A DNA stretch of 40,230 nt from Robiginitalea sp. (GCA_024638915.1 JAHEJJ010000028.1:1-40230); one strand, 5' to 3'; shown: positions 17,125 through 25,591, numbered from the stretch's first letter. Translations and numbers: made by a program. The notes: generated from the letters alone by a model not told the origin.

Positions 17125-18428
17125 TATACCAGCTTAATTCTTAATATTTTTTTGGTCTTCTGACCAACCTTGAACCGATCGTCTGCTCTCCTCCCGATTA
17201 TCCACACGAGTCGTTCTCCGGAGAACAATAGCCACTGGCCTTCTTTTTCAAGAGCGTTCATCTTTTGGTCCTTATAATATTTGGATACCAATTTTTTACC
17301 GCCCATTCCCAAAGGGTAAAAATAGTCTCCTTTTCTCCATTTTCTGATTTCCAGCCTATGGTTTAACGTTTCTTTATCAACATATAGTATCCGATCCGAT
17401 ACTTCCTCAATAGCTTCCACTTTGTCAATTATTAGTGATATGGGATGCTCGAAGACGCCGGGTTCCGGATTTATGAAATACGTCTTATCATCCTTTTTTT
17501 CGGCCCCGGCTAATAAGAGATCATCGCGATCCTTAATAAGTCGGTGGGTCGCTGATCTGACCTGTTTCCCGCTCCTGGCCTCCAACAAGTCGCTTATGCT
17601 ATCCCAATCTGTAAAACCAAAATCGGTAAACAGCATATATAAATAAGCTTTTAGTGGCTCTAGCTTTCGCAAAGATTCGATCGCAATGCTCTGATGCCCG
17701 TTACCCTCCTCAAAAAGTTCTTTTTTAATCTCTTCGACCTGTGTTTTTAACAGATCCGAAACGGCCTGGAGATTCGATTGGGTTTTCTTAAAATTCTGAA
17801 GGAAGGTTGGGTGCAACTCCTTTAAAACCGGTACCAGCTCGTGCCTGATCTTATTTCTGAGATAAACCGATTCGCGGTTGCTACTGTCTTCACGCCATTT
17901 TAGTTTGCGATTCTTAGCAAAGGCTTCTATATGGTCTCTGCTAAAATTCAGGAGTGGTCTATATACCGTTGAGGAATGTGCAGGGATCCCACTAAGCCCC
18001 GCTAAGCCTGTACCCCTCGATAAATTGATCATAAAGGTCTCAAGGGCATCATCTGAATGATGGGCGGTTAGTACCCGTTTAAATCCTTCTTTTTTGATGA
18101 TTTCCCTAAACCATCGATAACGTAATTCTCGTGCTGATACTTGAATTGATTGTTTAGATTCTTTTGCATAAAGCTTTGTTTCAAAAATTTTTATATAAAA
18201 TGAAACATTGAGTTGATCAGCCAATTTCTCCACAAATAAGGCATCCTGTTCACTCTCTTCCCCCCTCAATTGAAAATTACAGTGCGCCAGGGCAAAATCA
18301 TAGTGGCTAAGTGCGCAGAGATGAGAGAGGACCACCGAATCTACTCCCCCGCTGCAGGCAACCAGAATTCGGATTTTGGGCAGGTCGGGAAAAGATTCTG
18401 CGATATGGGCCTGGAATTGTTCGATCAC
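17124..18428 (-). CDS. tilS: tRNA(Ile)-lysidine synthase TilS
   Basis: TilS uses ATP and lysine to convert the wobble C34 of the AUA-reading tRNA(Ile) to lysidine and is essential in most bacteria. The 434-residue product has the PP-loop ATPase motif SGGVDS at 26-31, then AHCNFQLRGEESEQDALFV and the family pattern TAHHSDDALETFMINLSRGTG. The linker and C-terminal tRNA-binding region end with RKWRKGDYFYPLGM and WIIGRRADDRFKV, as in complete TilS proteins. The start is a GTG at 18428. The last base of its stop is shared with the dsbD start codon, so the two are co-translated. Confidence 0.95.
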   Translation of the reverse strand: MIEQFQAHIAESFPDLPKIRILVACSGGVDSVVLSHLCALSHYDFALAHCNFQLRGEESEQDALFVEKLADQLNVSFYIKIFETKLYAKESKQSIQVSARELRYRWFREIIKKEGFKRVLTAHHSDDALETFMINLSRGTGLAGLSGIPAHSSTVYRPLLNFSRDHIEAFAKNRKLKWREDSSNRESVYLRNKIRHELVPVLKELHPTFLQNFKKTQSNLQAVSDLLKTQVEEIKKELFEEGNGHQSIAIESLRKLEPLKAYLYMLFTDFGFTDWDSISDLLEARSGKQVRSATHRLIKDRDDLLLAGAEKKDDKTYFINPEPGVFEHPISLIIDKVEAIEEVSDRILYVDKETLNHRLEIRKWRKGDYFYPLGMGGKKLVSKYYKDQKMNALEKEGQWLLFSGERLVWIIGRRADDRFKVGQKTKKILRIKLV

Positions 18429-18828
18429 CCTGTAAAATTAGCTAAGAATAATTTGATGCCTTAGTTTTTACCGATGTAAATTTAAATCACCATTTTTAAG
18501 AACCTTCTTCATGGTCCTGGATATTAACAAGTACTCCTGTATTCTTTTTCCGATATGGCTTTTTCTGTAATCGCAATAGCAAGGAAAGAAGAATAAATTT
18601 TGCCGCTAATGGTTTTACAGGATACTGCGGATGGCAAAACTGAAATGGAAATCTTTAGCCGGTTCAATATAGCCAACAGCCCGAATGTCATCCATTCAAC
18701 TATGATTATCACGATGGTCATTGCTGTTGAGCCAAACCAACTCGCAATAGCCTTGCGTCCATAACAAAAGTCTCTGTCTGTAGAATGCCTGCTCCTTAAT
18801 CAGATATTTTAAGGCCGTGCGCAACGGT
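18429..18828. other. 400-bp gap between tilS and the FMN reductase, possible gene relic
   Basis: No convincing gene is seen. On the minus strand a hydrophobic 65-codon ORF (18524-18721, starting MTIVIIIVEWMTFGLLAIL) can be extended upstream in frame without an obvious start, and another frame from about 18823 down to about 18695 is also open and coding-like. Together these suggest either chance or the decayed remains of a gene. I do not recognise either peptide. The tilS promoter presumably lies in the left part of this gap. Confidence 0.3.
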
Positions 18829-19356
18829 CTAGATCTTTGACAGAAAAGATTTTAAAGCTTTTTGATGCTCTTCGGCAAGTTCGGTGTTGATAATCCCTTT
18901 TGCAGGATCAAAATTCTCGTAAAAAGAGGGTAATGAAAATGTAGCCACCACCTCGCCTCCAAAGCGTGGCACCAACTTTTCAACAATTCCCAAAGCCCCT
19001 TGAGCACCCCTGGCGCCGGGTGAGGCAGACATCAAAAGTACCTTTTTGCCTTCAAAGAAATTTCGTTCTAACCTGGACAGCCAGTCGATTAAATTTTTAA
19101 AGTAGGCAGAGGGATTGCTATTGTGTTCATTAACTGAAAGGATAAGGCCGTTCGACTTCTTGATATCATCACGAAATTCTATAAGGGAATTTGAAAAGCC
19201 CTTTGCTTTCTCATAATCCTCGCTATAAAGGGGAAAAGGATAATTGGCCATATTCAAAATCTCCACCTGGTTATTTGAGACCAAATCGGCGGTAAATTTG
19301 ACTAAATTATAATTGATAGAGGTCGTTGAATTGCTTCCGGCAAATGCTAGTATCAT
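18829..19356 (-). CDS. NAD(P)H-dependent FMN reductase family protein
   Basis: This 175-residue flavodoxin-fold protein belongs to the FMN_red family of soluble NAD(P)H:FMN or quinone reductases. The phosphate-binding loop is at the N-terminus (FAGSNSTTSINYNLVK, 5-20), followed by the family pattern NPSAYFKNLIDWLSR (81-95) and the FMN-contacting loop SASPGARGAQGAL (110-122). Length is typical and no residue of the flavin site is clearly missing. The substrate cannot be told apart among flavins, quinones, azo compounds and chromate. It is divergent from the acyltransferase gene, with its 5' end facing the promoter region at about 19380-19487. Confidence 0.85.
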   Translation of the reverse strand: MILAFAGSNSTTSINYNLVKFTADLVSNNQVEILNMANYPFPLYSEDYEKAKGFSNSLIEFRDDIKKSNGLILSVNEHNSNPSAYFKNLIDWLSRLERNFFEGKKVLLMSASPGARGAQGALGIVEKLVPRFGGEVVATFSLPSFYENFDPAKGIINTELAEEHQKALKSFLSKI

Positions 19357-19422
19357 CGCGTAACTGTTTCAATTTTACCGGCGAAAATACCCCAAATAGG
19401 GCTTTTATGCGAGTATTTTGTC

Positions 19423-19430
19423 TAATTTTG
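19423..19430 (+). promoter_or_regulatory. Possible -7 promoter box for the acyltransferase gene
   Basis: TAATTTTG matches the Bacteroidetes TAnnTTTG box exactly, but no TTG is found 17-23 nt upstream. A transcript would start near 19437, about 50 nt before the ATG at 19488, which agrees with that start and not with a start at 19326. Confidence 0.35.
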
Positions 19431-19487
19431 CGCTCGAAAACATCCAAAAGGCCTGTCAGACAAGTATATAGAGAGGAAGTAATTACT

Positions 19488-20675
19488 ATGGGAAGTAAAA
19501 CTGCACGACTGTTTTTCATTGATGCCATGCGAGCATGGGCCATTCTTATGATGTTACAGGGGCACTTTGTGGATGGATTGCTGGAACAGAGTTTTAGGGA
19601 TCCTGGCAGTGGTGTTTACACCATCTGGAAATACTTTAGGGGGATTACCGCACCGGTATTTTTTACTGTATCGGGATTTATTTTTACCTACCTGCTCATC
19701 AGGGTACCGCAAAAAGGATTGGAGAACCCAAGGGTGATCAAAGGCATTCGCCGGGGGATTCAACTGCTTTTTATAGGCTATCTTCTGAGATTTAATTTTT
19801 TCGGACTTTTTAAAGGTCAGATCTATGAGGCTTTTTACCTGGTCGATGTATTGCATATCATCGGATTATCCATATTGGGTATCGTCGGCGTGTATTTAAT
19901 CACTCAGGCTAGACCTCGTCTCACTTTTGCATCGATCCTTTTATTTATAACCATTTTTTTATTCGCTTTGGAACCGGTTTATGAACAGTGGACCTTTGCT
20001 TTTATGCCCGATGCACTGGCCAACTACTTTACCAGGGCTAACGGGTCTGTTTTTAGTATCATCCCCTGGTTCGGTTATGCGACTTTTGGTGCATTCAGCT
20101 CCGTTTTATTTACCAAATTCAGGGATTATAAATACCTCTATCCGGTTTCCATCGCAATTTGCACGGCGGCAGGTTTGAGCCTGATCTATTATTCTTCGCC
20201 TTTGTTCATGGCATTATACGGACTTACGGGCATCCAGTTATTTGAAGGCATCTATTCCAATAATTACCTGTTTATACGATTGGGCGACGTGTTTATCGTC
20301 TTTGCTGTATTTATGTTGCTCAGGCATTTGCTCACCGGCAAGACGATTCTTAGGATCGGTCAGAACACCTTATCGATCTATGTGATTCACTTTATTATAC
20401 TTTATGGAAGTTTTACGGGTCTTGGGCTATATGGTTTCTTTCATAACAGCCTTTCCCCTCAAATTGTGGTACCCGGAGCCCTTATATTCATGGTCTGTTG
20501 TGCTTTTACCGCATTGTGGTATTCGAGACATGAACAGGCAATAAAGATGAATATAGCAAAAGGGTTTACACAAATCGGACAAGCTATAGAACCATATGTT
20601 GTTTATGGTATCCGTCAGGTTAGGATCTTCGTCTATCGTTTGTTAAGATCGATCTTGGCAAGGGTAAGACCCTGA
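19488..20675 (+). CDS. Multi-pass membrane acyltransferase (DUF1624/HGSNAT-like)
   Basis: The open frame runs back to 19326, but the ATG at 19488 is preceded by GAGAGGAAG, a good ribosome site, and begins the conserved domain, giving 395 residues. The N-terminus reads FFIDAMRAWAILMMLQGHFVD, matching the signature of integral membrane acyltransferases, with the conserved His in the first helix. About ten hydrophobic helices follow (for example VFFTVSGFIFTYLLI and LSIYVIHFIILYGSF), and there is a basic C-terminal tail. Relatives (heparan-alpha-glucosaminide N-acetyltransferase/DUF1624 and acyltransferase family 3) transfer acyl groups across the membrane to sugars or lipids; the acceptor is unknown. 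The DUF3179 gene follows after 83 nt in the same direction. Confidence 0.78.
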   Translation: MGSKTARLFFIDAMRAWAILMMLQGHFVDGLLEQSFRDPGSGVYTIWKYFRGITAPVFFTVSGFIFTYLLIRVPQKGLENPRVIKGIRRGIQLLFIGYLLRFNFFGLFKGQIYEAFYLVDVLHIIGLSILGIVGVYLITQARPRLTFASILLFITIFLFALEPVYEQWTFAFMPDALANYFTRANGSVFSIIPWFGYATFGAFSSVLFTKFRDYKYLYPVSIAICTAAGLSLIYYSSPLFMALYGLTGIQLFEGIYSNNYLFIRLGDVFIVFAVFMLLRHLLTGKTILRIGQNTLSIYVIHFIILYGSFTGLGLYGFFHNSLSPQIVVPGALIFMVCCAFTALWYSRHEQAIKMNIAKGFTQIGQAIEPYVVYGIRQVRIFVYRLLRSILARVRP

Positions 20676-20695
20676 TTTCAATAGATTTTCATCAT

Positions 20696-20719
20696 AAATT
20701 CCTGTTAAGCCCGGAATTT
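20696..20719 (+). terminator. Weak inverted repeat after the acyltransferase gene
   Basis: AAATTCC and GGAATTT can pair around a 10-nt loop. There is no T-run, so termination is doubtful. It may only shape the leader of the following DUF3179 gene. Confidence 0.2.
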
Positions 20720-20758
20720 CTATCCGATTTTCCCGACCAAATAAGAAACTAAGCACAG

Positions 20759-22141
20759 ATGTACAGTTTGCCATCAGGAAGAGGCCTATACTTTTTTGTG
20801 GTCCTGATTTTCATTCTATCAACAGTCGTAAAGGCTCAGGTAACCAGAACGAATAAGGAGGCAACCCATCATTTCCTGATGTTGGTTACTTCAGATAATG
20901 ATCGGCTCGTCGATCGATCACTCGACTTTATACGAAGCCACTGGAATGAAGGCTACGAGAGTATGCTCATAGAAACCCTGCATTTCTCATTGAGCAGAGA
21001 AGTTTCTAAAGATTACCTCGAGTTGCTTCAGAACAAAACCGATAAGGATTTTGGTCTCAACCTAGACCGTTGGTATCATTGGTTATGGAACAAGGCATCG
21101 ACCTATCCACCGGAATATTACGATTTTAAGGCACGGTTATATGAAATTATCGACCATCGTTTTGCTGCTTACTTTTCGCAAAGGCAAAAGCGGAGTAACA
21201 TCCGGCTCGATGAAGTGATGTGGGGCGGTGTGATACAGGATGGTATTCCCCCTTTACGAAGTCCTAAAATGCTCCTAGCCGAAGAGGCCATATATTTATC
21301 CGGTCAAGATGTCGTTTTCGGAGTGGAAATTAATGGAGATATCAGGGCTTATCCCAAACGAATTCTGGCATGGCACGAAATGTTCACAGATCAAATTGGT
21401 GAAGTTCCCGTGGCAGGGGTTTATTGTACTCTTTGTGGAACCGTAATTATCTATAAGACCGAAGTCGAGGGGCGATCCTATCAACTGGGCACTAGTGGAT
21501 TTCTATATCGTTCCAACAAGCTTATGTATGATATGAAAACCCAATCACTATGGAGTACATTACACGGCAAGCCGGTAATCGGACCTCTTGTTGGCCGGGG
21601 AATAAAACTTCCATATGTAAGTGTGGTCACAACAACCTGGGGAGCCTGGAAAAAAAGGCACCCTGATACCAAGGTGCTTTCGATGGATACGGGTTTTAAG
21701 CGTAATTACAGCGAGGGTGTGGCATATAAGTCTTATTTCGCAACGGATGAACTGATGTTCCAGGTTCCATTTAAGGACACGCGACTAAAGAATAAAGACG
21801 AGATACTCGCCATACTATTACCTGAAGTGACCGATGATGTTTTGGCTATTTCGAGTACTTTCCTGAAAGAACACACCTTATATAAAACCGTTTTGGGAAA
21901 TGAGGCACTTGTGGTTTTTACCGATAGAAGTGGTGCCCACAGAGCTTATGCCACTAAAGATCATGAATTTACAGACTATGACCGGATCAGTACGGCTATT
22001 GATTCGAACGGAAATCTTTGGAAACTGGAAGAAGAGTATATGATTTCTGAGCATGAACTGCAACTAAGCCGCATACCAACCTATAATGCCTTTTGGTTTG
22101 GGTTTCAGGCGGCATTCCCGGATACCATACTTGTGCATTGA
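20759..22141 (+). CDS. DUF3179 domain-containing secreted protein
   Basis: This 460-residue protein has a signal peptide (about 1-28, ending VVKAQ). The DUF3179 region covers most of the second half, with the diagnostic stretches FGVEINGDIRAYPKRILAWHE, VYCTLCGTVIIYK and DMKTQSLWSTLHGKPVIGPL. The two Cys of CTLC are conserved in the family, and metal or redox binding has been suggested for similar motifs, but no biochemical function is established. The first part (about 30-150) is helical and HEAT-like in character (YESMLIETLHFSLSREVSKDYLELL). It is convergent with lpdA, with only 19 nt between the stops. Confidence 0.85.
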   Translation: MYSLPSGRGLYFFVVLIFILSTVVKAQVTRTNKEATHHFLMLVTSDNDRLVDRSLDFIRSHWNEGYESMLIETLHFSLSREVSKDYLELLQNKTDKDFGLNLDRWYHWLWNKASTYPPEYYDFKARLYEIIDHRFAAYFSQRQKRSNIRLDEVMWGGVIQDGIPPLRSPKMLLAEEAIYLSGQDVVFGVEINGDIRAYPKRILAWHEMFTDQIGEVPVAGVYCTLCGTVIIYKTEVEGRSYQLGTSGFLYRSNKLMYDMKTQSLWSTLHGKPVIGPLVGRGIKLPYVSVVTTTWGAWKKRHPDTKVLSMDTGFKRNYSEGVAYKSYFATDELMFQVPFKDTRLKNKDEILAILLPEVTDDVLAISSTFLKEHTLYKTVLGNEALVVFTDRSGAHRAYATKDHEFTDYDRISTAIDSNGNLWKLEEEYMISEHELQLSRIPTYNAFWFGFQAAFPDTILVH

Positions 22142-22160
22142 ATCAGCATTGCCTGGGCCT

Positions 22161-23567
22161 TTAAATATGCAATGATCTGTTTTCTGTCGCTGCTAAAGCC
22201 GCCTCCTTGACGGCCTCTGCATAAGTCGGGTGAGCATGGCTCATCCGGGCAATATCTTCAGCGGATGCTCTGAACTCCATGGCAGTGACAGCTTCTGTAA
22301 TCAGATCGGCACAACGAGCACCGATCATATGTACTCCCAGCACTTCATCGGTGCTCTTATCAGCAAGAATCTTGACAAATCCATCGATATCCATACTGGC
22401 TCTTGATCTGCCCAATGCCCGCATAGGAAACTGCCCCGATTTATAGTCGACGCCCTCTTCCTTCAGTTGTTCCTCTGTTTTACCAACCGCTGCCACCTCT
22501 GGCCAGGTATACACAACACCTGGGATTAGATTGTAATCAATATGAGGTTTTTGACCGGCGATCAATTCTGCCACCATAGTGCCCTCCTCTTCCGCTTTAT
22601 GAGCGAGCATGGCACCACGTACCACATCTCCAATGGCGTATATATGAGCCACATCGGTCTGTAAATGTTCATTTACCACTACCCTGCCCTTATCGTCCAA
22701 TTTAACTCCTGCTGCTTCGGCATTCAACCCTTCGGTATATGGCCTTCTCCCTACAGAGACAAGGCAGTAATCACCCTCGAACGTTACTTCTTTGCCATTT
22801 TTATCATCTGCAGTGACCTTTACCAAATTATTTTTTCTTTCCACCGCCTTGACTTTATGGGAGAGGAAAAATTTTATTTTTTGTTTTTTAAGCACTTTCA
22901 TCAACTCCTTCGAAAGCGACCCGTCCATGCCAGGAATAATCCGATCCATAAATTCGACCACGGTGACTTCCGCGCCCAGTCTTTTATAAACCTGACCCAA
23001 TTCTAGCCCGATAACTCCCCCACCAATAATGATCATATGCTTAGGGATCTCTTTCAGTTTTAATGCCTCGGTGGAAGTAATTACACGTTCTTTATCTATA
23101 GGTATAAAAGGAAGTGTAGAAGGTTTGGAGCCTGTTGCGATTATGATATTCTTAGCTTCAATGACCTGTGCCTTTCCTTTGCCCTTTTTGATGGCGATCT
23201 GATGAGCATCCTTAAAGCTTCCGAGACCTTCATGGACATCGATCTTGTTCTTATCCATCAGGAATTGAATACCCTTTGTGGTTTGATCTACAACAGCTTG
23301 TTTACGGCCGATCATTTTTTCGAGGTTTACTTTAATATCGCCCTCGATATCGATCCCGTGCGTCTCAAAGTGTTTGATGGCATCCTCGTAGTGATGACTC
23401 GAATCCAGCAGCGCTTTTGATGGAATGCACCCTACATTGAGGCAGGTACCACCAAGGGTAGTATATTTTTCAATTATCGCTGTTTTCATACCCAATTGGG
23501 CACATCTGATCGCGGCTACATAACCTCCTGGTCCTGAGCCAATTATCGCTACATCGTATTGAGACAT
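22161..23567 (-). CDS. lpdA: Dihydrolipoyl dehydrogenase (E3)
   Basis: This 468-residue flavoprotein reoxidises lipoamide in the 2-oxoacid dehydrogenase complexes and the glycine cleavage system, passing electrons through FAD to NAD. The FAD-binding GSGPGG is at 10-15, the redox-active disulfide is Cys42 and Cys47 (GGTCLNVGCIPSKALL), the NAD-binding IIGGGVIGLELGQVYKRLG is in the middle, and the C-terminal catalytic pair is His446 and Glu451 (HPTYAE). Length and motifs are complete. It is not beside E1 or E2 genes, so it probably serves several complexes. A near-consensus promoter lies 40-70 nt upstream. Confidence 0.96.
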   Translation of the reverse strand: MSQYDVAIIGSGPGGYVAAIRCAQLGMKTAIIEKYTTLGGTCLNVGCIPSKALLDSSHHYEDAIKHFETHGIDIEGDIKVNLEKMIGRKQAVVDQTTKGIQFLMDKNKIDVHEGLGSFKDAHQIAIKKGKGKAQVIEAKNIIIATGSKPSTLPFIPIDKERVITSTEALKLKEIPKHMIIIGGGVIGLELGQVYKRLGAEVTVVEFMDRIIPGMDGSLSKELMKVLKKQKIKFFLSHKVKAVERKNNLVKVTADDKNGKEVTFEGDYCLVSVGRRPYTEGLNAEAAGVKLDDKGRVVVNEHLQTDVAHIYAIGDVVRGAMLAHKAEEEGTMVAELIAGQKPHIDYNLIPGVVYTWPEVAAVGKTEEQLKEEGVDYKSGQFPMRALGRSRASMDIDGFVKILADKSTDEVLGVHMIGARCADLITEAVTAMEFRASAEDIARMSHAHPTYAEAVKEAALAATENRSLHI

Positions 23568-23608
23568 ATGAATTTGGTTTTATGCAATTTCGCTTTAGGT
23601 CGAAGTCA

Positions 23609-23640
23609 CAAAAGTACAAATGTTTTATGGTTGTGACAAC
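23609..23640 (-). promoter_or_regulatory. lpdA promoter with an inverted repeat over the -33 box
   Basis: On the minus strand, GTTG at 23640-23637, a 20-nt spacer and TACTTTTG at 23616-23609 fit the Bacteroidetes promoter TTG-N20-TAnnTTTG. The -33 element is part of the inverted repeat GTTGTGACAAC (23630-23640), a possible regulator site. Transcription would start near 23602. Confidence 0.55.
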
Positions 23641-23693
23641 GGCGGATATCTTCTCATGATTTTAATCCGTCTACAGAATATTTCATCACCTGC

Positions 23694-24152
23694 TCACAAT
23701 TTCAAAGCTGTGGTAAATTTTACTTCGTTGATCACGAAAGAGCTTTGAGTACTTCCAATATTACTGATCGCGGTAAGCTTACTTACCATGAAATCCCGAT
23801 AGGCCTCCATATCACTCACGTGGACTTTTAAAATATAGTCGTAATCACCACTGATGTGGTAACATTCGGCAACTTCCTCCAATTCCTTGACCTCGCGCTC
23901 GAATTGAAGGACATTTTTTTCGATATGCTGAACGAGTTTTACATGACAAAGTACTTGAAATGCTTTTTCTACCTGCTTCTTATCAACCAGGGCAACATAT
24001 CGCTTTATGACCCCTGTTTTCTCTAGCCTCTTGATCCTCTCATATACCGCTGTTGTTGATAAATCAAGGAAATTAGCATACTCCTTTGTTGTTTTCTTAC
24101 TGTCGTGCTGCAACATTCGCAATAATTCGGCATCGATGGCATCAAATTTCAT
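23694..24152 (-). CDS. Lrp/AsnC family transcriptional regulator
   Basis: This 152-residue protein has the standard layout: an N-terminal winged helix-turn-helix (TTKEYANFLDLSTTAVYERIKRLEKTGVI covers about 21-49) and a C-terminal RAM ligand-binding domain (about 70-145, with AECYHISGDYDYILKVHVSDM). Such proteins sense amino acids and usually act on neighbouring genes as well as their own. It is divergent from a Cys/Met-metabolism PLP enzyme gene, with 151 nt of AT-rich DNA between them. This layout recalls the Pseudomonas MdeR/MdeA pair, where an Lrp-type regulator controls methionine gamma-lyase. Control of the PLP enzyme and the NhaC-type transporter is therefore a reasonable inference. Confidence 0.92.
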   Translation of the reverse strand: MKFDAIDAELLRMLQHDSKKTTKEYANFLDLSTTAVYERIKRLEKTGVIKRYVALVDKKQVEKAFQVLCHVKLVQHIEKNVLQFEREVKELEEVAECYHISGDYDYILKVHVSDMEAYRDFMVSKLTAISNIGSTQSSFVINEVKFTTALKL

Positions 24153-24188
24153 GATGAAAAATTTTCGGTGATTTTCGATTAGAAATCC

Positions 24189-24202
24189 AAATTAATTAAT
24201 TT
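24189..24202. promoter_or_regulatory. 14-bp perfect palindrome in the Lrp/PLP-enzyme divergent region
   Basis: AAATTAATTAATTT is its own reverse complement and lies 36 nt from the regulator start. In DNA this AT-rich such palindromes arise easily, so its role as an Lrp-type operator is only a suggestion. Confidence 0.3.
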
Positions 24203-24256
24203 AAAACTACTATATATCATAATTTTAGTTTTATTTTCTATAATTGACAAATATCA

Positions 24257-24287
24257 TTGACATTTTTACGGTATAGTTATAATTTTA
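24257..24287 (+). promoter_or_regulatory. Promoter of the PLP-enzyme gene
   Basis: TTG at 24257-24259, a 20-nt spacer and TAATTTTA at 24280-24287 match the Bacteroidetes form with one mismatch in the -7 box. Transcription would begin near 24294, leaving a leader of only about 10 nt. The same bases can be read as TTGACA-N15-TATAAT, but that spacing is short and the phylum does not use that consensus. Confidence 0.5.
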
Positions 24288-24303
24288 TGGGCTAAACCTA
24301 TAA

Positions 24304-25530
24304 ATGATGAATAAAAGCAGAGCATCGGATCGTATCCTCGACTTACATAATTTTGGTGAATTTGGAGGTGTCAACCCCTCTATTTCGGATTCTTCCACCT
24401 ATACTTTTTTGTCGGCCAAAACCATGTTCGACACTTTTGGAGGGAATACTGAGGGTTGCTATCTCTATAGCCGGCATTCATCGCCTTCAAATTTGTATCT
24501 GGGAGAGGCATTGGCAGCCTTGGAAGGAACAGAATATGCCCATGTTACGGCTAGTGGTATGGGAGCGATCACCTCTGTAATTCTCGAATTATGTAATGCT
24601 GGTGAACATATCATCAGCAGCAGGACCATCTATGGTGGGACTTACGCTTTTCTTAAGAATTTCGTCAACAAATTTAATATCGAAACCTCTTTTGTCGATA
24701 TCACCAACCTGGAAACAGTAGCCCTGTCCATCAGGCCAGAAACCAAAATGATCTACTGTGAAAGTGTCAGTAATCCATTACTTGAAGTTGCCGATATTAA
24801 AGCCCTTGCTAAAATAGCCAGGAAAAAAGGTATCCCTTTGGTGGTAGACAATACTTTCTCGCCTATGTCCATTGCCCCCGCAAAACTTGGAGCAGATATC
24901 GTAGTGCACAGTCTTACTAAGTTTATCAATGGTACGAGCGATTGTGTAGCGGGTGCGGTTTGCGCATCCAAGGAATTTTGTTCCGCCCTGAAAGATGTTA
25001 ATTCTGGGGCCGCCATGCTTTTAGGTAGTACCTTAGATAGTCTCAGGGCTTCTTCAATACTTAAAAATATCCGAACCCTTCATTTAAGGATGATAAAGCA
25101 CAGTGAAAATGCTCTATATCTGGCCAGCCGTTTTGAGGAAGATGGTTTGAGGGTGGTTTATCCCGGTTTAGCATCGCATCCTGGACACGAACTGATGTCA
25201 GAGCAAATGATCGCAGAATATGGATATGGAGGCATTATGACCATCGATGTCGGATCGCTCGACAATGCCAACCGATTGATGGAGTTGATGCAACATAAAA
25301 ACCTTGGCTACCTCGCGGTAAGCCTCGGGTTTTATAAAACACTTTTCAGCGCACCCGGGACATCTACTTCTTCTGAGATCTCACAGGAGGAGCAAGACAA
25401 AATGGGACTCAGCGATGGCCTGATCCGTTTCTCCATCGGGTTGGACGACGATATCGAACGCACTTATATTACCATGCGCGCCTGTATGAGGAGATTAGGA
25501 ATACTTCCAAAAGATGAAGTATTGGTTTAA
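24304..25530 (+). CDS. Cys/Met metabolism PLP-dependent lyase (methionine gamma-lyase-like)
   Basis: This 408-residue protein is a fold-type I PLP enzyme of the trans-sulfuration family (methionine gamma-lyase, cystathionine lyases and synthases). SGMGAITS binds the cofactor phosphate, Asp182 (VVDNTF) contacts the PLP ring nitrogen, and Lys206 (HSLTKFINGTSD) is the Schiff-base lysine. Compared with Pseudomonas methionine gamma-lyase, the active-site Tyr is kept (Tyr110 in TIYGG) and the Lys-Asp pair is present (230-231), but the specificity cysteine (Cys116 there) is Gly112 here. The reaction may therefore be a different beta- or gamma-elimination. The divergent Lrp regulator and downstream NhaC-family carrier support amino-acid catabolism. 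Exact substrate is uncertain. Confidence 0.85.
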   Translation: MMNKSRASDRILDLHNFGEFGGVNPSISDSSTYTFLSAKTMFDTFGGNTEGCYLYSRHSSPSNLYLGEALAALEGTEYAHVTASGMGAITSVILELCNAGEHIISSRTIYGGTYAFLKNFVNKFNIETSFVDITNLETVALSIRPETKMIYCESVSNPLLEVADIKALAKIARKKGIPLVVDNTFSPMSIAPAKLGADIVVHSLTKFINGTSDCVAGAVCASKEFCSALKDVNSGAAMLLGSTLDSLRASSILKNIRTLHLRMIKHSENALYLASRFEEDGLRVVYPGLASHPGHELMSEQMIAEYGYGGIMTIDVGSLDNANRLMELMQHKNLGYLAVSLGFYKTLFSAPGTSTSSEISQEEQDKMGLSDGLIRFSIGLDDDIERTYITMRACMRRLGILPKDEVLV

Positions 25531-25558
25531 GGGGTGGTTTGCACAAACGTCCTCAAAG

Positions 25559-25572
25559 TCGTAATATTACGA
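25559..25572. promoter_or_regulatory. 14-bp perfect palindrome between the PLP-enzyme and nhaC genes
   Basis: TCGTAATATTACGA is a perfect inverted repeat in the 61-nt gap before the transporter gene. It contains both GC and AT pairs, so it is less likely to be chance than a pure AT palindrome. It could be an operator (the Lrp protein nearby is a candidate) or a short mRNA hairpin. Confidence 0.35.
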
Positions 25573-25591
25573 GCGAACCAATCCATCGACC

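Noticed and set aside
18524-18721. 65-residue hydrophobic ORF on the minus strand as a real gene
   Set aside because: No ribosome site, no recognisable family and a frame that continues upstream without a start; kept only as a possible relic.
19326-19487. Upstream extension of the acyltransferase frame to an ATG at 19326
   Set aside because: It overlaps the divergent FMN reductase start, contains the only visible promoter box, and adds 54 residues unlike the family. The ATG at 19488 has a GAGAGGAAG ribosome site.
24257-24283. Enterobacterial-type TTGACA / TATAAT promoter
   Set aside because: The 15-nt spacer is too short and Bacteroidetes do not use this consensus; the same bases fit TTG-N20-TAATTTTA.
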